From positions 1 to 21,010 of the forward strand of contig JBJMSU010000116.1 in NCBI GenBank assembly GCA_045801465.1: a stretch of 21,010 nucleotides of DNA, in the 5' to 3' direction. Below are positions 16,643-21,010 of the stretch, in pieces (the stretch's first letter is position 1; every line of letters starts with the position of its first letter). Source of the DNA: DATFWC01 sp045801465 (GTDB lineage Bacteria > Pseudomonadota > Alphaproteobacteria > Rhizobiales > Xanthobacteraceae). The translations under genes and the position numbers were made by a program. The notes beneath the pieces were generated by a model. That model had not been told where the DNA came from, did not search any database, and saw nothing but the letters and a program-made list of their open reading frames with translations.

Positions 16643-18465
16643 ATCGCTTCGCCGCCCTCCTCGACCGGCTCGCCTTCGAGCATGGACGCAACAACAAGAT
16701 CCGGCTGATGACGGAGCATTTCCGCAACGTCCCGGATCCCGAGCGCGGGTGGGCGCTGGCCGCGCTGACCGGCGCGCTGTCGTTCCGCCATGCCAAGCCG
16801 AGCCTGATCCATGGCCTCGTCGCCGAGCGCACCGACCCGGTCCTGTTCGGCCTGTCGTATGACTACGTCGGCGATCTGTCGGAAACCGTGGCGCTGATCT
16901 GGCCCGCACCTCGCTCTGAGCCAATCCCTCCCCCACAGGGGGAGGGTGGCGGCCGCGGGCCGCCGGGTGGGGGACCATTTCCCGAGTCGCGCCCCCACCC
17001 GGCCGCTTCGCGGCCACCCTCCCCCTTCGGGGGAGCGATAAACGAGCATGCGCCACCGTCAGTGCAACAGATCAGGGCGCCCACGCTCAGCGAAGTCGTC
17101 ACCGCGCTCGCCACGCTCGGCAAGGCGGAGCTGCCGGGCCGGCTCGCGCACTGGCTCGATTCTCTCGACGAGACCGGGCGCTGGGCGCTCTTGAAGCTGG
17201 TCACCGGCGCCCTGCGGATCGGCGTCTCGGCGCGGCTCGCCAAGACCGCGGTGGCGGCGCTCGGCGGCAAGGATCCGGACGAAATCGAGTTGATCTGGCC
17301 CGGGCTCGAGCCGCCCTACCTGGAGCTCTTTGCCTGGGTGGAGGGCCGCGGCGACAAGCCCATGACCCGCGATCCGGCGCCGTTCCGCCCGGTGATGCTG
17401 GCTCATGCCATCGAGGAGCCCGATCTCGCCGCGCTCGATCCCGCCGATTTCCTCGCCGAATACAAGTGGGACGGCATCCGCGTGCAGGCGGTCGCCGGCG
17501 CGCGTGCGGACGGACGCCGCGCCGTGCGGCTCTATTCGCGCACCGGCGACGACATCTCGGGCAGCTTTCCCGATCTCACCGCCGCGCTCGATTTCACCGG
17601 CGCCATCGACGGCGAGCTCCTGGTCAAGCGCGACGGCCGCGTGCAGCCGTTCAATGTGCTGCAGCAGCGGCTCAACCGAAAGACCGTGACGCCTAAGCTG
17701 ATCGCCGACTATCCGGCGCACCTGCGCGCCTACGATCTCCTGGTCGACGGCGAAGAGGATGTGCGCGAGCGCCCCTTTCCCGAGCGCCGCGCGCGGCTGG
17801 AAGCGCTCGTCGCGCGCCTCGCCTCACCGCGTGTCGACCTCTCGCCGCTGATCCCGTTCGCCACCTGGGACGAGCTGATCGCCGCGCGCGCCGATCCGGC
17901 CATCGCCGGCGCGGATGCCGACGCGGTCGAGGGTGTGATGCTCAAGCGGCGCGACGCGCCCTATCTGCCCGGCCGGCCGAAAGGGCTGTGGTGGAAATGG
18001 AAGCGCGACCCGTTCATCGTCGATGCCGTGCTGATGTATGCCCAACGCGGCAGCGGCAAGCGCTCGTCGTTCTATTCCGACTATACGTTCGGCGTCTGGC
18101 GCAGCGGAGAGGACGGCGAGGAGCTGGTGCCGGTTGGTAAATCGTACTTCGGCTTCACCGATGCCGAGCTTGCCGAGATCGATCGCTTCGTGCGGCGCAA
18201 CACCATCGACCGGTTCGGGCCGGTGCGCGAGGTGGTGCACGAGCCGGACAAGGGTCTCGTGTTCGAGGTCGCGTTCGAAGGCCTGCAGCGCTCGACCCGC
18301 CACAAATCGGGGCTGGCGATGCGCTTTCCGCGCATCAATCGGCTGCGCTGGGACAAGCCGCCGGGCGAGGCCGACCGCCTGGAGACGCTCGAGCGGCTGC
18401 TCGAGACGATCGAGGCGCGCCACCACGGCTCGCGAACCGGGTTCGAAAGTCGAACGCAGCCCTGA
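16639..18465 (+). CDS. ATP-dependent DNA ligase of the ligase-associated repair cluster, with translated repeat insertion
   Basis: A 608-residue ligase of the type labelled cisplatin damage response ATP-dependent DNA ligase in genome annotations. It seals nicks through a lysine-AMP intermediate. Motif I is EYKWDGIR with nucleophile Lys276; AIDGELLV (motif III), EGVMLKRRDAPY (motif IV) and WWKWKRD (motif V) follow, then the OB-fold domain. Residues 1-90 and about 147-240 make up the N-terminal DNA-binding domain, which is interrupted by a Pro/Gly/Arg-rich segment (about 92-146). Residues 97-133 of it are encoded by the palindromic repeat at 16928-17035. Reading frame and all catalytic motifs are intact, so the enzyme is probably active; the insertion makes it longer than the 530-570 residues I would expect. 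The start overlaps the exonuclease stop, and it ends directly against the convergent NTF2-like gene. Confidence 0.94.
   Translation: MNRFAALLDRLAFEHGRNNKIRLMTEHFRNVPDPERGWALAALTGALSFRHAKPSLIHGLVAERTDPVLFGLSYDYVGDLSETVALIWPAPRSEPIPPPQGEGGGRGPPGGGPFPESRPHPAASRPPSPFGGAINEHAPPSVQQIRAPTLSEVVTALATLGKAELPGRLAHWLDSLDETGRWALLKLVTGALRIGVSARLAKTAVAALGGKDPDEIELIWPGLEPPYLELFAWVEGRGDKPMTRDPAPFRPVMLAHAIEEPDLAALDPADFLAEYKWDGIRVQAVAGARADGRRAVRLYSRTGDDISGSFPDLTAALDFTGAIDGELLVKRDGRVQPFNVLQQRLNRKTVTPKLIADYPAHLRAYDLLVDGEEDVRERPFPERRARLEALVARLASPRVDLSPLIPFATWDELIAARADPAIAGADADAVEGVMLKRRDAPYLPGRPKGLWWKWKRDPFIVDAVLMYAQRGSGKRSSFYSDYTFGVWRSGEDGEELVPVGKSYFGFTDAELAEIDRFVRRNTIDRFGPVREVVHEPDKGLVFEVAFEGLQRSTRHKSGLAMRFPRINRLRWDKPPGEADRLETLERLLETIEARHHGSRTGFESRTQP
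16928..17035. repeat. Imperfect 108-bp palindromic repeat inserted in frame in the ligase gene
   Basis: Two inverted copies of one unit face each other: 16928-16973 and 16992-17035. Perfect pairing is seen between 16963-16973 (CCGGGTGGGGG) and 16992-17002. The outer parts (CTCCCCCACAGGGGGAG and, inverted, CTCCCCCTTCGGGGGAG) pair with two mismatches. Each unit also folds on itself: CTCCCCC/GGGGGAG twice, and GGCGGCC/GGCCGCC and GGCCGC/GCGGCC. The style is that of the small GC-rich palindromic elements scattered between genes in Hyphomicrobiales genomes (recalled, not searched). Its 108 bp equals 36 codons, so the frame is kept. True insertion ends may lie outside the palindrome. Confidence 0.9.
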
Positions 18466-18924
18466 TTACCGCACTGGCGCCGGCACGCCCGAAGAATGGT
18501 GGTCCACGATCATCCAGGTCTCGCCGTCCTTCACATAGGTGAAGCTGTAGCGGGCAGGCAGGGTCTTGGTCTCGCCGTCCTTTATGTAGGAGAACGTGTA
18601 GTAGCCGGTATTGACGGCGGTGTTGCCGTACACGCGGACCAGTTGATCCCCAAACGTGACCTTGACTTGCGGCAGCGCGCCAAAGGCACCAACGAAATAG
18701 GCGCGGATCCCTTCGGGACCGGAACGCACGGTCGGAGACAACGTTCCCCACAGAACGCCCTCCTTGGCATACAGCGCCGTGATCGTATCGGGGTTCTGCT
18801 GCGCCAGGACCTCACCCCACTTCGCCCCTGCGGCAGCAACGTCCTCCTTGGGGCCGGCCCATGCACTCGAGATACCGAGCGCGCACAAGCCGATCAGCGG
18901 CATCGCCATCGTTGCGGTGTTCAT
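18466..18924 (-). CDS. Secreted NTF2-like (SnoaL/DUF4440, SgcJ/EcaC-type) protein
   Basis: A small protein of 152 residues with an N-terminal signal peptide (MNTATMAMPLIGLCALGISS, cleavage after AWA at residue 23). The mature part of about 129 residues has the pattern of the NTF2-like cone fold: EVLAQQNPDTITALYAKEGVLWG, then a GPEGIRAYF helix, and paired strands ending TWMIVDHHSSGVP. The family includes SgcJ/EcaC-like and calmodulin kinase association-like domains with diverse or unknown ligands, so no reaction can be named. The ATG at 18924 has an excellent ribosome site (GGGAGG, 6 nt upstream), preferred to an in-frame upstream start at 18954. The gene is convergent with the ligase, with no bases between the two stop codons, and divergent from the DUF6460 gene. 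Confidence 0.88.
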   Translation of the reverse strand: MNTATMAMPLIGLCALGISSAWAGPKEDVAAAGAKWGEVLAQQNPDTITALYAKEGVLWGTLSPTVRSGPEGIRAYFVGAFGALPQVKVTFGDQLVRVYGNTAVNTGYYTFSYIKDGETKTLPARYSFTYVKDGETWMIVDHHSSGVPAPVR

Positions 18925-19084
18925 GTGTCGCCTCCCATTTTGAAACAACGCCATTCAAACCTCCGCCGGGCTTTATGTAAATGGCGAGTCTGCCCACCGC
19001 CTGCCCACAACGGGGCCGGAGGGCGCAGTGAACACACCGCTGTGGCGTGCTAAAATCGATTCGCCCGACGCTCAGGAAGAATTC
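18925..19084. promoter_or_regulatory. Divergent promoter region between the NTF2-like and DUF6460 genes
   Basis: A 160-bp intergenic stretch that must serve both genes. On the plus strand TAAAAT at 19051-19056 is a fair -10 match, 29 bp before the DUF6460 ATG, but no good -35 lies at the right distance. AGGAAG just before 19085 is the ribosome site that decides that start. Confidence 0.35.
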
Positions 19085-19360
19085 ATGGCCAACAACACTG
19101 TTTCCCGCTTCTTCGGCGGTTCCCCGCTGATGGCATTGGTGCGGCTCATCCTGCTGTCGATCCTGGTGGGCGTGATCCTCTCCGCGTTTGGCTTGGACCC
19201 GTGGAATATCATCCCGAGCCTCAAGCGCTTCGTGCTCGACATCTGGGACATGGGGTTCGACGCCGTGCGCTGGGTCTGGCGGTACTTCCTGCTCGGCGCC
19301 ATCGTGGTCATCCCGATCTGGCTCATCATGCGCCTGGTGCGGGCGCCGCGCGGGCAGTGA
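19085..19360 (+). CDS. DUF6460 small membrane protein
   Basis: A 91-residue protein with two predicted membrane spans: MALVRLILLSILVGVILSAF (about residues 16-37) and YFLLGAIVVIPIWLIMRLV (about 68-86). Between them lies the amphipathic segment DPWNIIPSLKRFVLDIWDMGFDAVRWVWR. The FFGGSP motif near the N-terminus and the WDMGFDAV segment match the alphaproteobacterial DUF6460 family, for which no function is known. The start at 19085 has AGGAAG about 6 nt upstream; a GTG at 19028 would add 19 unconserved residues. It lies 77 bp before the MATE transporter gene on the same strand and may be transcribed with it, although a dyad stands between them. Confidence 0.85.
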   Translation: MANNTVSRFFGGSPLMALVRLILLSILVGVILSAFGLDPWNIIPSLKRFVLDIWDMGFDAVRWVWRYFLLGAIVVIPIWLIMRLVRAPRGQ

Positions 19361-19408
19361 TCAGCAAAACGCATCGGCATCATTCGGCAAATCCATTGGC
19401 CGGCGTTT

Positions 19409-19435
19409 GAAACGTCCTGCTAAAAACGACGTTTC
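19409..19435. promoter_or_regulatory. Inverted repeat just upstream of the MATE gene
   Basis: GAAACGTC (19409-19416) and GACGTTTC (19428-19435) form a perfect 8-bp inverted repeat with an 11-bp spacer, ending 2 bp before the MATE start codon. The left arm overlaps a second small palindrome (CGTTTGAAACG, 19404-19414). It could be an operator for a dimeric repressor or an mRNA hairpin covering the start; there is no purine-rich ribosome site here. Confidence 0.45.
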
Positions 19436-19437
19436 TC

Positions 19438-20829
19438 ATGCACGCCGCCTCCCCCGTGACGCACGCCCGGCTGTTCGCCATCGCGGTGCCGACCATGGTG
19501 GCCAACTTGACGACGCCGTTGCTCGGGATCGTCGGCACGGCGGTGATCGGCCGCCTCGGGCAGGCGCACCTCATCGGTGCCGTCGCCATCTCGGCGCTGG
19601 TGTTCGACCTGATTTTCTGGGTGTTCGGTTTCCTGCGCATGGGAACGGTGGCGCTCACCGCCCAGGCGCTCGGCGCCGGCGATGCGGCGGAGCAACGTGC
19701 CGTGCTCATTCGCGCCCTCGTGGTGGCGGCAGCGATCGGCGTTGCGCTTCTCGTTCTGCAACTGCCGCTCGCGCTCATGATCTACGCCGCCATGGGCGGC
19801 AGCGACGCGGTGACGGAGGCGGCGAAAGCCTACTTCTTCGTCCGCATCTGGTCGGCGCCATTCGCGCTCGGCAGCTATGTGGTGCTGGGCTGGCTTATCG
19901 GCATCGCGCGCACCGGCATCGCGCTGGCGCTGCAGATCGCCGTCAACGTGCTGAACATGGCGGCGACCGCGCTTCTGGTGCTCGTGCTCGATCTCGGCGT
20001 CGTCGGCGCTGCGCTCGGTGCGGTGATCGCCGAGACCATAGGCTTCGCGGCCGGTCTCGTGGCGGTCCGGCAATTGGGCGGCGCGTTCATGGCTCCCGCC
20101 GTGTTCGACCGGGCCAGGCTCGAGCGCCTGTTCGCCATCAATCGCGACATCATGATCCGCACCGCGGCGCTGATCGCCGCGTTCTTCTTCTTCACCGCTC
20201 AGGGCGCGCGTGCGGGCGATACGCTGCTCGCCGCCAACGCGGTGCTGCACAATTTCACGCTGATCGGCTCGTTCTTTCTCGACGGCTTCGCCACCGCCGC
20301 GGAGCAACTGTGCGGCCACTCGGTCGGGGCGCACGACCGCGTCGCGTTCGAGCGCGCGGTGCGCTTCGTCATCGCCTGGGGCCTCGCCTTCGGGACGGCC
20401 ACCACCGCCCTCTTCATCGCCGCCGGCGCCCCGCTGATCGATCTCATGACCACCAGCCCCGAGGTGCGCGCGGCCTCACGCCAGTTTTTGATGTTCGCCG
20501 CTTTCGCGCCGATCGCCGGCGTTCTCGCCTATGCGTATGACGGCATCTACATCGGCGCGACCTGGACCCGCGACATGCGCAATCTCATGCTCGCGGCGCT
20601 CGCCGTCTACTTCGCGACCTGGTGGGCCCTGCGACCATGGGGGAACGACGGCCTGTGGCTGGCGCTGCTCGCGTTCCTGCTCGCCCGCGGGGCCTTACAG
20701 GCTGCGCGCTACCGGCGGCTGGTCGCCAAGACGTTCGTAAATCGAGGGGCTGGGGTCGCTGCCCGCACAGCTTCTCCGTCGTTGCCCACCAGAGGACCCT
20801 ATCCTTCTGGAAACAAAATTGACTCGTAG
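19438..20829 (+). CDS. MATE-family efflux transporter (DinF-like)
   Basis: A 463-residue polytopic inner-membrane protein with about 12 hydrophobic segments in two similar halves, the layout of MATE cation/drug antiporters. The N-terminal half shows the family pattern AIAVPTMVANLTTPLLGIVGTAVIGRLG (residues 14-41) and FGFLRMGTVALTAQALGAGD; the second half has NAVLHNFTLIGSFFLDGFATAAEQLCG, as in DinF-type members. Substrate and coupling ion are not evident. The ATG at 19438 gives the normal family N-terminus but lacks a ribosome site and sits right behind a dyad. The last 30 or so residues (after LVAKTF) are Arg/Ser/Pro-rich, not membrane-like, and run antiparallel through the 3' end of the toxin gene (31-bp overlap), so the stop may have shifted downstream. 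Confidence 0.94.
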   Translation: MHAASPVTHARLFAIAVPTMVANLTTPLLGIVGTAVIGRLGQAHLIGAVAISALVFDLIFWVFGFLRMGTVALTAQALGAGDAAEQRAVLIRALVVAAAIGVALLVLQLPLALMIYAAMGGSDAVTEAAKAYFFVRIWSAPFALGSYVVLGWLIGIARTGIALALQIAVNVLNMAATALLVLVLDLGVVGAALGAVIAETIGFAAGLVAVRQLGGAFMAPAVFDRARLERLFAINRDIMIRTAALIAAFFFFTAQGARAGDTLLAANAVLHNFTLIGSFFLDGFATAAEQLCGHSVGAHDRVAFERAVRFVIAWGLAFGTATTALFIAAGAPLIDLMTTSPEVRAASRQFLMFAAFAPIAGVLAYAYDGIYIGATWTRDMRNLMLAALAVYFATWWALRPWGNDGLWLALLAFLLARGALQAARYRRLVAKTFVNRGAGVAARTASPSLPTRGPYPSGNKIDS

Positions 20830-21010
20830 TCCCTCGCACCGTGGAGGACATGAAGCACCTCAATCACTTCGCCAACGACACGAAAGAAAATCAGATAATG
20901 CCCATGTACGCGACGGCGCACACCGGTGTGCTCATGGCGCGGGACAGACTGAGATTGGGGGGCATCAGCCAGCGCATCGCATGCAACACGAAGTTCTCGA
21001 ATGAATGTCA
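20799..21010 (-). CDS. RelE/ParE-family toxin (partial, N-terminus outside window)
   Basis: On the minus strand an open frame enters from the right edge and ends at TAG (20801-20799); 69 residues are visible. The sequence (starting TFIRELRVACDALADAPQSQ, then HTGVRRRVHGHYLIFFRVVG and VIEVLHVLHGARDYESILFP) has the RelE/ParE C-terminal pattern: the basic R-R-x-x-x-x-Y-L-I-F-F strand, the V-x-V-L-x-V-L-H-G-A-R-D strand and a short tail. Such toxins either cleave ribosome-bound mRNA or poison gyrase; the ParE subgroup looks closer. About 25-30 N-terminal residues and the antitoxin gene, usually upstream, would lie beyond the window. The 3' end overlaps the MATE gene by 31 bp in the opposite direction. 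Confidence 0.85.
   Translation of the reverse strand, partial: TFIRELRVACDALADAPQSQSVPRHEHTGVRRRVHGHYLIFFRVVGEVIEVLHVLHGARDYESILFPEG

Noticed and set aside
19188..20540. Plus-strand open frame of 450 codons overlapping DUF6460 and MATE
   Set aside because: Different frame, Arg/Gly/Ala-rich without membrane segments; the MATE frame explains the region.
20819..21004. Small plus-strand open frame of 61 codons at the right edge
   Set aside because: It is antisense to the toxin frame, which shows the RelE/ParE pattern; the plus-strand product has none.

Overview
The window is GC-rich, densely coding DNA from an alphaproteobacterium, most likely of the order Hyphomicrobiales (Bradyrhizobium/Xanthobacteraceae-like). 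The signs are a PodJ-type polar organizer, a DUF6460 protein, a TIGR02186 membrane protein, the alphaproteobacterial form of the Lhr/Exo/ligase/PdeM repair cluster, and a palindromic repeat of the kind common in these genomes. Taxonomy is inferred from gene families and base composition only.

Left part (1-4455, all minus strand): a fatty-acid beta-oxidation operon read right to left. It holds a MerR-type regulator, a long DmdC/FadE-type acyl-CoA dehydrogenase, a second, LCAD-like acyl-CoA dehydrogenase, and a thiolase cut off by the window edge. The genes are tightly spaced (a TGATG overlap, then gaps of 14 and 47 bp). A palindromic operator-like site lies directly upstream of the regulator. 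A 465-bp divergent intergenic region separates this operon from a plus-strand gene for a large PodJ-like coiled-coil, single-TM, SEL1-repeat protein (4872-8009). Next comes a two-gene plus-strand unit: a TauE/SafE permease whose stop overlaps the start of a TIGR02186 membrane-anchored protein (8260-9962).

Centre (10049-18465): a DNA-repair island. On the minus strand are a TPR-methyltransferase, an Lhr-type DEXH helicase, the PdeM metallo-endonuclease and a secreted protein of unknown function. On the plus strand are an MBL-fold exonuclease and an ATP-dependent DNA ligase. The two arms diverge from what looks like one shared CATG, which gives a start codon on each strand. Helicase, endonuclease, exonuclease and ligase form the known ligase-associated DNA damage response set. 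The ligase gene carries an in-frame palindromic repeat of about 108 bp that is translated into a Pro/Gly-rich stretch inside its N-terminal region.

Right part (18466-21010): a small secreted NTF2-like protein (minus), a DUF6460 membrane protein (plus), a MATE-family transporter (plus) with a dyad just before its start, and at the edge the C-terminal part of a RelE/ParE-type toxin (minus) whose 3' end overlaps the transporter gene. I see no rRNA, tRNA, CRISPR array, IS element or prophage.
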